Shown: in pieces, positions 35,054 to 44,851 of the stretch | Layout of the letters: each line of letters opens with the position of its first letter | Position numbering within the stretch: position 1 is the stretch's first letter | NCBI GenBank assembly: GCA_023213395.1 | Contig: CM041465.1 | Location: 29,395,741 to 29,459,740 of the forward strand | Length of the DNA: 64,000 bases | Origin: Cycas panzhihuaensis | Lineage: Eukaryota > Cycadophyta | Direction of reading: 5' to 3' | The notes under the pieces: generated by a model | What the model saw: the letters and a program-made list of their open reading frames with translations, nothing else | Told to the model about the DNA's origin: nothing | The model's database searches: none | Translations under genes and position numbers: made by a program

Positions 35054-35870
35054 GCCCTTTAAATGTGAAGCTTATATCATTGCCAAATCTTATAGACAAC
35101 CATTTCCCAAAAGTCAGTGGAAATCGAGCCATCTATTATAATTGGTATACTCTAATCTGTGTAGACCAACGAACATTCCTTTATTGAAGGGAAAGTTATA
35201 TTATATCTCTTTCATTGATGATTTTACTAGAAAAGTATGGGTAGCTTTTCTACACAAGAAAGATGAAGCCTTCTATGTATTCAAAGAATTTAAAGCCCAC
35301 ACTGAAAAGGAGTCAAGTTATCAAATCAAATATCTTTGAACTGATAATAGTGGTAAATATACCTCACATGAGTTTGAAAGTTATCTTCAAGACAATGGAA
35401 TTAAGTATCAAACAATAGTAACAGGTACCCCATAGCAAAATGGAGTTATCGAGTGCATGAACATGATAATAGTGAACATGGATCGTGCTATGTTAGTATA
35501 CAAAAATGTACCTACCTACCTATGGGCTAAAGCCATCTAAATAGTTGTTTATTGTATCAATGCTATTAGCCCATCAAAGGAAGGACAATCACCTAATAAA
35601 AAGTGGTCAAGACAAGCCCCCATTATACACTACTTTAAAATTTTTAGCTCTACATGTTATGCCCATATTCTGGATGCAAATAAAAATAATCTCCAGCCAA
35701 GGGCACTTAAAGGAATCTTTATTGGATACCCTATGGATAAGAAAAGGTATAAGGTCTTTATACCTTCATAATAAAAAATTATCATTACCAGAGATGTCAT
35801 TTTATAGAGACAAAGGATTAGTTGCTTAGACTAGACTCCAAAATACCCTCATGTCGCTATAATCATGTTA
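35054..35870 (+). pseudogene. Element G integrase, broken
   Basis: Core blocks: LVYSNLCRPTNIP (35,136-35,175) with the first catalytic Asp changed to Asn; YISFIDDFTRKVWVAFL; TDNSGKYTSHEF (35,340-35,375) with the second Asp; and QNGVIECMNM (about 35,435-35,465) with the catalytic Glu kept and the next Arg now Cys. The C-terminal part (LKGIFIGYPMDKKRYKVFIPS) is near 35,708-35,770. Stops at 35,337, 35,433 and 35,537 among others. Confidence 0.83.
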
Positions 35871-36300
35871 TCAAGTATGATGTTTAGATTCTAAAATTTA
35901 GAAGGGAGGACATATGTAAATTACTCCAAATATTGAAAGCTGACAATAGAGCCTCAGAGAATATAAGTTGTGATTCTAAACTGATGAGTGTATATCCAAC
36001 ACCATCCTTTAAAGATAATAGAGTTGACAAAGACAAAGTGATTATAGAAGAATCATCCTCTCCACCATCAATTAACAATGGAAAAATAATGGTAGAAGAA
36101 CCATCTTCCTCAGGTGCATCAACATCCTCCTAAAAAAATGATCATTTTAATGAACAAGATGAGAATCAAGAAGTTGAGGAAACGAGGACCTCATTCCCAA
36201 CTCGATGATCTCGAGAACCTCGCCAACTCAATAGGGACATATGACTAGATGAGGTGGGAAAAATTGGCACTCGAAGTGCCCATAGAGCAAGGATGTAAGA
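35871..36300 (+). pseudogene. Element G integrase-RT linker
   Basis: Ser/Glu-rich linker (for example EESSSPPSINNGKIMVEEPSSS near 36,045-36,115) typical of the variable stretch between integrase and RT in copia polyproteins; frameshifted. Confidence 0.6.
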
Positions 36301-37140
36301 ATCATTATATACTGAGCTTAAACTAACAAAATTGCATCTTACTCTTAACAAAGAGCCCCTAACATACCAAGAAGTTGTAAAGCATGTAACTTGGGGAAAT
36401 GCCATGAATGAAGAGTATCAATATTTTATCAAGAATGGTACATGGGAGCTTATTAATCTACTACTTGGCAGAAAGGTAGTTCAAAATAAATGGGTGTTAA
36501 AAAATAAATATAGATCAAATGACACCCTTAAAAACATAAGGTAGGGTTGGTAGCTAAAGGATTCATATAAAGGGAAGGCATCGACTACACTGAAGTCTTT
36601 GCACCTACAACCAAGTGACCTATAATTAGAACTCTTGTGGCCTTGACTGCTCAACAGGGTTGGAAAATCCACTAGCTTAATATTAAGACCACATTTCTTA
36701 ATAGAGATTTTGAAGAAGAAATTTATATAGCTCAACTAGAAGGATATGAGATTGAAGATCAAGAGTATAAGGTTTATAGGCTTAGAAAGTCCTTGTATGG
36801 CCTTAAATAAGCCCCTCATGCTTGGTTTATTGAGGTGTTTGAAAGAATGAGGTAACTTAGATATGAGGTTTGTGACTACCAAGATATTAATGCAACATTG
36901 TTCATTAAGCACCATAAGGATAAAGTCACTTATCTCAAAATCTTTGTGGATGACATGCTAGTAACGGGTAATAGTGAACAGGCAATAAGCCAACTGAAAA
37001 AGGACCTTAGTAAAACATTTGAATTGTCTAACCTGGGTTTGACGAAATATTACTTGGGAATTAAAATAACACAAAAGAATGGAAAAGAATTCCTCTCCCA
37101 AGAAAAATATGTCAATAATCTTTTAACCAAGTTTTAGTTA
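36301..37140 (+). pseudogene. Element G reverse transcriptase, broken
   Basis: EPLTYQEVVKHVTWGNAMNEEY (36,350-36,415), KNGTWELINL, the VQNKWVLKNKYRS block (36,480-36,515), then frameshifts. LYGLK-stop-AP (36,793-36,815) marks the conserved YGLKQAP with Gln lost. The catalytic motif FVDD is intact at 36,943-36,954, followed by LGIKITQKNGKEFLSQEKYV. Confidence 0.85.
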
Positions 37141-37832
37141 GAAGGTACTCGACTAGTGGCATTACCTATGGACCCTAATACCAAACTCTCAGTTGATGGT
37201 GACATTAGGGAGGCAGACATAATACTATATAGGAAACTTGTAGATAGTCTCATCTACACTACCAATATAAGGCTAGATATTACATACTCTATCAGTATTG
37301 TTACATGATTCATGATAAATCCTAAGCAAAATCACTGGTAGGCTACAGTTTGAGTGTTAAATACATAAAGATAACCAACAAATTTAGTCTATTGTATGAA
37401 CCTAATAATGAATTTAAGCTTTATGTATACATAGACTCAGACTTTCTAGGAGATAAAGATACAGGAAGATCTACGTCTAGGTATATAACGTTTCTTGGAA
37501 TAACACCAATATCATGGAGATCCAGACAATAGAAGATAGTTCTAGATTTAATTGCTAAAGCTAAATACATTATAATTTTTGAGACCAGTAAGGAGGTAAT
37601 ATGGCTGAGAAAATTATTGGAAATATTGAATATCGCCTAAATAATTCCTACAAGTCTTTATGTAGATAATCAATTAACAATATGATGGTAAAAAATCCTA
37701 TATTTTACGATCGTACCAAACACATAAGTATGAAAGTCCAAAGGATTAGAGAACTTGTTCATGACATCATAATTCAATTGGAATACTATCTCATAGTAGA
37801 TCAAGTGGCTGACATCTTCACCAAACTACTGT
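37141..37832 (+). pseudogene. Element G RNase H, broken
   Basis: YIDSDFLGDKDTGRSTSRYI (37,427-37,485) with the catalytic Asp, then GITPISWRSRQ. AKAKYI stands where copia has the catalytic AEAEYI, so Glu has become Lys. LYVDNQ near 37,655 keeps its Asp. The end is VADIFTKLL (37,807-37,832). Confidence 0.83.
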
Positions 37833-38313
37833 AAAAGGTGAAGTTTGAACAGTTTTGAAGGTAGCTCAGCCTTAGGGCCTCCATCTTTGACTGGTCAAAG
37901 AAGATGGCAACATGATCATCATACTCTATTCTCTTCATGAAAATCCCTTATGGGCACGGAAGAATAAGAGTAAGTCTCTACTCTATCCTAGTTTTAAAAA
38001 TCCCAAGGGTTGTACTAGTTTTGGAAAATTAGAACCTATGAAAACCCTAAAGGGCATACGGGATGACCAAATGGTATATGGAGACTTAGAAGATTAAGTT
38101 GGACATTTAAGTTGCTTGGCTATTAGGCTACATCAAAAAGCCACCTTAGCCATTTTGATTTATAAAAAGGACTATAGTTCTTAGAAAGTTCATGGGTTTT
38201 TATTTCCCATGAGGGTTTTTCCATAAAAGTGTCATTTAGAATTTCAATGTAATAATGGGGCTTGAATGAAAACCTCATAGAATAGATTTTTTTAAAAATG
38301 ACCTTCCACCATT
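37833..38313 (+). other. Element G post-pol tail
   Basis: About 480 bases between the RNase H end and the polypurine tract, longer than usual. A 61-codon frame (37,912-38,097) opens MIIILYSLHENPLWARKNKS; I recognise no domain. TTTTATTTCCCATGAGGG near 38,199-38,216 is compact and pyrimidine-rich. Probably untranslated sequence. Confidence 0.5.
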
Positions 38314-38323
38314 AAGGGGGGAT
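38314..38323 (+). promoter_or_regulatory. Element G polypurine tract
   Basis: AAGGGGGGAT immediately before the 3' LTR. Confidence 0.85.
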
Positions 38324-38634
38324 TAAAAGAGGTTAATGTATCAAGGTCATTTGTGTAGATTAATTACGTGACCTTAGGATATATTATTAGCATTAGTCTC
38401 TTAGTGAAATATACTTTATGTGCATTTAGATGTAATTTTGAGTTTATGTCATTAGGTGGGAAAATCCTAACCCTAATTCTCACCTTTAATAATAAAAGAT
38501 AAAATCTCAAGGAGGGAGTCATTATTCATTCTCATCTCCAAGCTTGCTCTCATATCTTGTTTCATCTCTTTTTTATTCTCCATTGCCATTATGTGTATGT
38601 GAGTGATTTATTTCCTAGATCCATCTTTCTTTCA
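38324..38634 (+). repeat. Element G 3' LTR
   Basis: TAAAAGAGGTTAATG to CTTTCTTTCA, 311 bp, followed by the TSD GAAAA. The first G of the LTR has become A. Confidence 0.93.
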
Positions 38635-38639
38635 GAAAA

Positions 38640-38909
38640 ACTTTAGAAAAATAATAAAAAATGATTAAAATCTTAAAAAATATTAATTGTAATGATAATA
38701 TAATGGCTTCAAATGATTGTTGGGTTGTGTACAATAATTGTAGCTACAGAAATCTGAGAAGAAAATGAATATATTAATCGTATACAATAAAAATATATAA
38801 AAAACTAATAATATTCTAAATATTTATATGTAACATATATAAAACTCTCAAAAACAACATAAATATAATCAAATTATTCAAGAAATAAGCTTGTCATGAT
38901 TGTATGAAT
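38640..38909 (-). other. Element C leader, LTR-proximal part
   Basis: AT-rich and non-coding, between the right TSD of G and the primer site of C. Confidence 0.75.
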
Positions 38910-38921
38910 GCTTTGATACCA
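38910..38921 (-). promoter_or_regulatory. Element C primer binding site
   Basis: Plus-strand GCTTTGATACCA, TGGTATCAAAGC on the element strand: one change from TGGTATCAGAGC. Two bases separate it from the LTR. Confidence 0.88.
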
Positions 38922-38923
38922 AA

Positions 38924-39196
38924 TGTTGGTAATGAGGACCAAAGCGAGGCAAAATAAATCAATCTATATGACAAAATATAATTAACATAATCTCCAAATG
39001 TTACTGGTGTTGAAAGGTGGGTGGGAGTTTGCCTTAACTGATATTATTTTGAAAATAAAATAATAAAAAATTAAATAAATAAATACATACCTTTATCCGT
39101 TGATGGCTAAAGTCAACTCAAAATGGCTAGGACAACCCGCACACTCCCAAAGTGCTTGCACACGTTAATATAAGGTAATGAACATTAATGCTCACA
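38924..39196 (-). repeat. Element C 5' LTR
   Basis: 273 bp from TGTTGGTAATGAGG to AATGCTCACA, then TSD ACTAA. Compared with 22,556-22,852 it lacks a segment around the TATA box, so it has probably lost promoter function. Confidence 0.92.
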
Positions 39197-39201
39197 ACTA
39201 A

Positions 39202-40945
39202 GAGGTCATCTAAAAATAGATTTTATCCTCCACTTCTTCCATTTTTTAGCCGAGTTTCAATACGTATAGAGGTTAAGTAGCCATATACTAGAAGTTAACA
39301 TACTAGTTAGAGTTTGGTGGTTGATACTAATAATTCCAATGATCTTATTTCATATGAAGAAGTGAAAGAATATCTATAATGGAGAGCTGGAATGGAGGAG
39401 GACTATAGTTCAATCATGAAGAATGACACATAGGATTTGGTTCTCTTACCTCCATCCAAGAACCTAGTTGGTTGTAAGTGGGTCTATAGAATAAAGTTTC
39501 ACTCTAATAGAGAGGTAAACAAGTAAAGGTTAGACTTATTTCATAAGGGTTCACACAAAAAATAAGAATAAATTATGAGGATATATTTATAGTAGTTTCC
39601 AAGATGATAATAGTCTAATTGATCATTGTTTTAGCAACTATATATAGTTGGGAATTACACTAGATGGACATGAAGTTAATATTCCTTAATAGGGACTTGA
39701 AAGAGGAGATCTATATGGCTTAACCTCTTAGTTTTAAGAAGGAAGGACAAGAGTATTTAGTGTGTAATTTGAGAAAATCTCTCTATGGCCTAAAACAAGC
39801 ACCTTGTGCTTAGTATAAGAATATAGATACCAAATTAAAAAAGGATGGTTTTATGATGATAGAATTAGAGCCATGCATATATATTCAAAGGAATATAACT
39901 ATAATAGTTGTTATTCTGTTGTATGTGGATGACCTTGTTGTTATAGGCAACTATAATAGGACTATTACAGCTACAAAGTCCTATTTGGGACATATTTTTG
40001 ATATGATAGATCTATAGTCACTCCATTACTTCTTGGGCATTAAAGTTATATAGATGGATAATCACATCATAATGTCATAATCAAGGTATATAGACAAATT
40101 GGTTGAGAGATTTAGGATGAAGGATTGCTACCCAACAAAGACACCATATATAAAGGGCACAAAGATCCTAAAATATATAAATATACCTACTGTAAATAGG
40201 ACTCTATATCACTAATTAGTAGGGAGTTTGATTTACTTAACTCATACTAATCTTGATATTACTTATGCTATTAGATTGGTATCTCATTACATGCAAAATT
40301 CATAAAAATCTTATTGGGTTGTTACAAAGAGGATTTTAGAGCATGTTAAAGGAACACTTAATCTCATCCTTGAATACCTTTGAGGTGGAGAGGCGAAATT
40401 ATATGGGTATACTAATGTAGATTGGGGTGGAGATGCTAAAGATAGGAAATCAACAATTGGATACATTTTTGGTATTAATAATAGGTTTGTATCATGGTAG
40501 TCTAAAAATCAAACCACCATTGCATTATCTTCTACAAAGACTAAATACCAAGGACTTAATGTAGGTGTGAGGGAAGTAGTATGGTTTCAAGGTCTTTTAG
40601 AGAATCTTAGAATATCTTCTAGTATAATTATCATATTTATTGATAATTAGAGTGTTATTCAACTTTTGAAGAATCTAAAATTTTATACATATACAAAGTA
40701 TATAGAGATTTAACACCATTATATTTGTGAGCAGATTAAGTCAAGCAAGTTATAAGTAGAATTTTGTCCAAGTGAAGAATAACTTACAAATGTATTTACC
40801 AAAAGTCTTACTAAAGACCACTTCATCAAGATTCTTGCCAATTTGGGACTTAGTGAAATTATCCTTAAAGGGGGATATATTAATAAGGATAAAGATAAAG
40901 GATAGTCCAACCCTTGTGAAGTCTTCAAGACCTCATATCTACATT
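39202..40945 (+). pseudogene. Element D reverse transcriptase and RNase H, broken
   Basis: After the C insertion D pol resumes. RT: EEDYSSIMKNDT (39,390-39,432), GCKWVYRIKFHSNREV (39,472-39,520), FLNRDLKEEIYMA (39,684-39,720), SLYGLKQAPCA (39,780-39,810) and the catalytic YVDD at 39,922-39,933 intact. RNase H: YTNVDWGGDAKDRKSTIGYI (40,408-40,470; the usual first Asp of YSDADWAG is now Asn), QTTIALSSTKTKYQ (Glu of the AEAEY block lost) and NVFTKSLTKDHF (40,790-40,825). Most stops fall where Gln or Trp is expected, for example A-stop-P, YH-stop-LV, W-stop-SKNQ. Confidence 0.88.
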
Positions 40946-40954
40946 AAGGGGGGA
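40946..40954 (+). promoter_or_regulatory. Element D polypurine tract
   Basis: AAGGGGGGA directly before the D 3' LTR. Confidence 0.85.
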
Positions 40955-41258
40955 TGTAGAGCAGTAATTTAACCAACTAATGTTAAATGTGGTGCAAATA
41001 TTATGGAGATTAAATAGATGTAAAATAATATTATATGAAGGCCAATGTAGGCCAATAAATATTCACTTGAGGATCTATTTAAAGAGATCTAGAGTCTATT
41101 ATATCATTATCTTTTGAACCAATATAATCAAATTATTTAGTGATGGCCTTTTATCAAAAAGTTTCCCACATAATTTTATTGTACTATGTGCTTGCATCTT
41201 TTATACTTATTATGTACATAAATGATCTATACCGTGTTTTACATGTTTGTTTCTAACA
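40955..41258 (+). repeat. Element D 3' LTR
   Basis: 304 bp from TGTAGAGCAG to TTCTAACA, followed by AAGAG, the same 5 bases as left of 7,364. Confidence 0.92.
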
Positions 41259-41263
41259 AAGAG

Positions 41264-41869
41264 CAATGAGCCAACTCATGGTGGATTAAGTTAACTAATA
41301 AATGACAATGTAATTTAATAAAGCGATGTGATAAAGAAGCTTGAAAATAGGACCATGAAGGTTAAACTACTAGGAGAACATGGGTAGTTTGTATAAGATG
41401 TCTTTGAGAATTTATCATTTAGGAAATGAGTAAACAAGGGGCCTTCAAAAAGATTATCATAATAGTCTAGACCATATACTATAATAGGAATTAGGTGGAA
41501 CTACTATAGCAAAGCACATGTAATCAAGCTACTGGATTACTACTTGGGATGTTGGTTATATGTTAGTAGGAATAGTTTATCTACAAGGTAGTAAGTTACT
41601 CAAGAAAGCTTAAAGAAATATTATGAGTACATTGAGGCCTATAGAGGGCAAGTATTGAATAGTAAAATGCACTCACAAATAAGTTGTACTATTAAAAAGA
41701 TGGCTCAAAACTTAGACTTTTAACTATAAACATGGATATGCACAGGAGGAATTGCCTCAGACCTCTATTAAGCTAAAGTGCATAAAGGGTGCTAAGGGTT
41801 AAAAAGGACTTATATGACCTACTTAAATGAGTTTAGTACTAAAAAATATAAGAATTTAGGATTGAGATA
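41264..41869. other. Unassigned sequence right of D
   Basis: The pre-insertion neighbour of 7,358. Nothing recognised: no LTR ends, domains or RNA genes. Confidence 0.45.
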
Positions 41870-42127
41870 TAGAACCAAACAACACATAAAGGCATAGGTT
41901 TATAAGTAGAATTGGTATACTTTCAATAATAACCTTCTTTTATTAAAAAGCCATCCACTTAGCTTATATACACATAACACAATACAAATTAATATACAAG
42001 TGAAATTAGTAATGATCAACAAAATAATCCATAACTATCCTAGCATGTGTCATAAGTCCATTTAGGACTTTGTAACTCCTATGACTAACCTATCCTATTT
42101 TATGCACATATGAATATTAATCTATCA
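41870..42127 (-). repeat. Element K 3' LTR, far end uncertain
   Basis: On the minus strand TGATAGATTAATATTC starts at 42,127, directly after a purine tract (plus-strand CTCCCCCTTAATG, 42,128-42,140). The other end is not fixed, because no second copy is in the window; 41,870 is an estimate. Confidence 0.5.
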
Positions 42128-43461
42128 CTCCCCCTTAATGTTCATATCATTAGCTTTAACATTGATATAAAATTTGAATTTATCAAACTTATCCTTGAGA
42201 TTTGGTGAAAATTTCAACCTCTCTATTTTGGATTTATTCTAGGATAAAATGGTTATATATCTTGATGTGTTTGGTGCATGTATTGCATACTGAATTCTTA
42301 ACAATCTTCAAGGTACTTTAATTATCATAGTACAACACAATTGCCTCCTCTTAATACAATCCTAAATCACTAGGCACCTGCCTCAATCAAATGGCATAGC
42401 TACAATAATAACTTTATAATGTCTCAATAGATGACAAATCAATATTAGGTTATTTCTTGCTACTCTAAGTGAAAACAATAAAACCCATACTAAAGCAATA
42501 ACCTAAAGTGGACCTTCTGCTATCCTCACATCTAACCTAATTAAAATATGAATATGTATTTAGTTTGAAATTAACATTTTAGCTAAACTTCAATCTAAAT
42601 TGTAGTGTCAATTATAAATATCTTAGGATTCTCTTTGTAGCTTTCCACTAGATCTACTTTGGTTTAGCTATGAACCTTAATACCATACTAATTACAAAAG
42701 AAATATTATGCCTAGTAGTAATCAAATATATCAAACTACCAAGTAACTATCTAAATATTCTACTATCAAGTCACTTACATCATTATCATCTAGAGTTGTT
42801 AACTCCAAATGTTTTCTATAGGGGTATGAACAAGTTTACAATCCTCTACTTTAAATCTCTTTAGAATGTTCCATTCATACTTAGCCTATGAAATGAAGGT
42901 CTTTCTATGCTTCGTCCATACTTCCACTCATAAAGAATAATGAAGCAATCTAAGATCTATCATCTCAAATGACTTCTCGAGATTATTCTTTAGGATTGCA
43001 ATCTTTGAGGTGTTATTCCCTATGATCATAAGATCATCTACATATAAACTTACAAGTACAAATAAATTTCTTTCGACTTTGATATATAGGTTTAGATCTA
43101 CTAGTGATCTCTTAAATGCATTACTCATAAAATATCAATTTATCTTAGAATACCATGCTCTTGGAGCCTATTTAAGGACATACAAAGCCTTCTTCAATTG
43201 ACATATTGAGTATTCTTTGTCCTTGGTAACATATCTAGGTGGCTATTCTATATAAACCTCCTCTACAAGATCTCCATTAAGGAAGGCACTCTTAATATCA
43301 ATTTGGTGTAACTACCATTTCAACTAAGTAACTATTACTAGTATGAGTCCAATCATTATTATCTTCACTATTGGAGATAACGTTTCCTAGTAATTATTAC
43401 CTTCTATCTACTTGAATCTTTTAGCTATCAATCAGGCCCTATATTTATTAATTATGCCATC
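42128..43461 (-). pseudogene. Element K: copia RT-RNase H fragment, cut by element I
   Basis: Minus strand from 43,461: QIDIKSAFLNGDLVEEVYIE with a stop (near 43,310-43,250), LKKALYVLK-stop-APRAWY (near 43,200-43,150) and LYVDDLMIIG with YVDD intact at 43,044-43,033. RNase H lies below, ending KFDKFKFYINVKANDMNIKG near 42,200-42,140. The plus-strand end at 43,461 is the exact start of the LTR of gypsy element I, so I jumped into the RT of K. The rest of K is outside what I can identify. Confidence 0.83.
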
Positions 43462-44851
43462 TATTTCCTAGCTATTGGGAATGGATATGGAGAGGTCTAC
43501 TCAAGTAAGTGTAGGTATGTTTCTCACTTTACTTTTACTTTTTGTGAGGAGTACTTGCTTGCATGCTACATGTTTTTTGTAGATGGTTTACACCATCTAC
43601 ACCTCTTTAGATTATGACGACTATAGTGGGGGCACACTTCTAGCAAGTGTGGCACCCCAATGGTTGCATCACCTCCCACAATCTTCCCTACTCCCCTTAA
43701 GGCTTATTCGACTCATGTGATGATTATTTGTTATGTTGTTTTATTACCACTTAGTCTCCTTGTTGTGTCCTTAAGCCTATAGATTACTTTTTTATGGTTC
43801 TTGATCCTTTGTTTGCCCTGGCGGTGGGTCCACCCGCCGACCTCCTAATACGCTGGCCCATAGCCCTAGCTGGCTATTTGGGCCAGTTTGGCCCTCAGCC
43901 TGCCGCAGTAGAGTTCACTGCCTTTGTATTTATCGCTTGATCTGCGATATATACCACTGATCGTTATAAATTATTTTTTAAACTTGCCATGGAAATTCTC
44001 ATATTTATTATGTAATTACCATGTGTCCTTCAGCCCACCTCAGTGCCAGCCAAGCCTTAATCGCTCGATTAGGATTGGGTTGAGTATTTAAGCTCTTCTT
44101 AAGTCATTTTTTGGATCTTTTGGCTCTCTTTCGAAGGAACACTAAGGAAATTCGCCCTGCTCTCTGCTCTACTCTTCTGCTCTATTGCACTCTCAGGACC
44201 TGCAATTGCTCCTCTGCACCCATCCCTCCTTAGGCCTCGCTGTGACATCCATAACCCATTGCACGCCCTGGAGGGGGCATTCTTGAGGAGTTTTTAGGGT
44301 CTCTTTGCCTAGGTAAGCACCGAGTTGTTTCAGAAGCGGGATTTCTCTCAGCCGCCTCAGCAGGGGCCCTATACCTACTACATCTCAGCCTTCTTCATAA
44401 GTTTTCAGACTCTTCTTAGCAGGATCTTGTAGAGGCAAATTCCTCCTCACTTTCCTTGAGGTATTTGTTGATTTGAAGCTCTTTTCTTGCTCAGTTCATG
44501 CTCAACTTTGTGCATGCTTGTTGCTAGTTTCTTTTTCTTATTTTCTAGAGTTTGTCTCTTGATTTGCTGTAGCTATTTCTCTGTTGTTTGAGGCTCCTCT
44601 CCTACGTTTCATGCCCAGGATAGTGGCACAAGAAGATTTCACAGGGTTTGGGATAGAGCTGGGTGGATTCCGTACCACCCTTGTGCTCCCAAGAGGCTTT
44701 CACCCTCCAAACCCTCCTCTTTTGCCCCCGTGCTATCCCTGGATTGGGTAAGGGATTAGGAGATCATTTCTAGCCGCTAAAACCAGTGTTTGCACCTGTT
44801 GCAATACTAGTTTTTAGGCCTATTTCTCCCATCCGGGCAACACATAAGCCC
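43462..44851 (+). repeat. Element I 5' LTR (at least 1.39 kb)
   Basis: TATTTCCTAGCTATTGGGAATGG at 43,462 matches TGTTTCCCAGCTACTGGGAATGG at 57,696. The two run parallel to ATAAGCCC (44,851 and 59,088), where J interrupts the second copy. The true LTR end is beyond 44,851; sequence as far as about 45,400 also has a counterpart in the J LTR/leader (GGGAAGGTAAGG-AGCCCC at 45,380 and 60,603). No convincing primer site was found, so the end is left open. Confidence 0.85.
44085..44092 (+). promoter_or_regulatory. TATA-like core promoter in element I LTR
   Basis: TATTTAAG in the context GGGTTGAGTATTTAAG. The same word in a similar context stands in the 3' LTR (58,335-58,342) and in the LTR of J (59,726-59,733), followed in all three by CTTTTGG and TTTCGAAGG- or TTTCAAG-like sequence. 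Confidence 0.6.

Larger units (their letters stand above)
34081..38634 (+). mobile_element. Element G: complete but gag-less Ty1/copia element, TSD GAAAA
   Basis: LTRs of identical length, 311 bp (34,081-34,391 and 38,324-38,634), flanked by GAAAA on both sides (34,076-34,080 and 38,635-38,639). Primer site TGGTATCAGATC and a purine tract AAGGGGGGAT are in place. The protease begins about 100 bases after the LTR, so gag including the zinc knuckle is missing. PR, INT, RT and RNase H remain in order, split by stops and frameshifts. G is inserted in the leader of C. An element without gag could only have moved with Gag supplied by a relative. Confidence 0.93.
22556..39196 (-). mobile_element. 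Element C: Ty1/copia retrotransposon (-), with F and G nested in its leader
   Basis: LTRs at 22,556-22,852 (3') and 38,924-39,196 (5') are flanked by a perfect TSD ACTAA (22,551-22,555 and 39,197-39,201). The primer site sits just inside the 5' LTR (38,910-38,921). From the 5' end on the minus strand: leader 38,909-38,640, G insertion, leader 34,075-33,320, F insertion, leader 28,626-27,013, gag 27,012-25,915, pol 25,914-22,853. Without F and G it is about 7.4 kb with a leader of about 2.7 kb. It interrupts D pol between integrase and RT. Confidence 0.93.
7364..41258 (+). mobile_element. Element D: Ty1/copia retrotransposon expanded to about 34 kb by nested insertions
   Basis: The two ends are a matching LTR pair (7,364-7,668 and 40,955-41,258), with AAGAG on both outer sides (7,359-7,363 and 41,259-41,263), a perfect 5-bp TSD. 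A degenerate Met-tRNA primer site follows the left LTR and a polypurine tract precedes the right one. D coding pieces are gag 19,882-20,690, protease/integrase 20,691-21,443 and 22,085-22,550, and RT/RNase H 39,202-40,945. Removing C (22,556-39,196) and one TSD copy rejoins D pol: the VKFDEL tail of the integrase side runs on to the EEVKEYL...EEDYSSIMKN start of RT. The rest is later insertions and one duplication. Confidence 0.9.
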
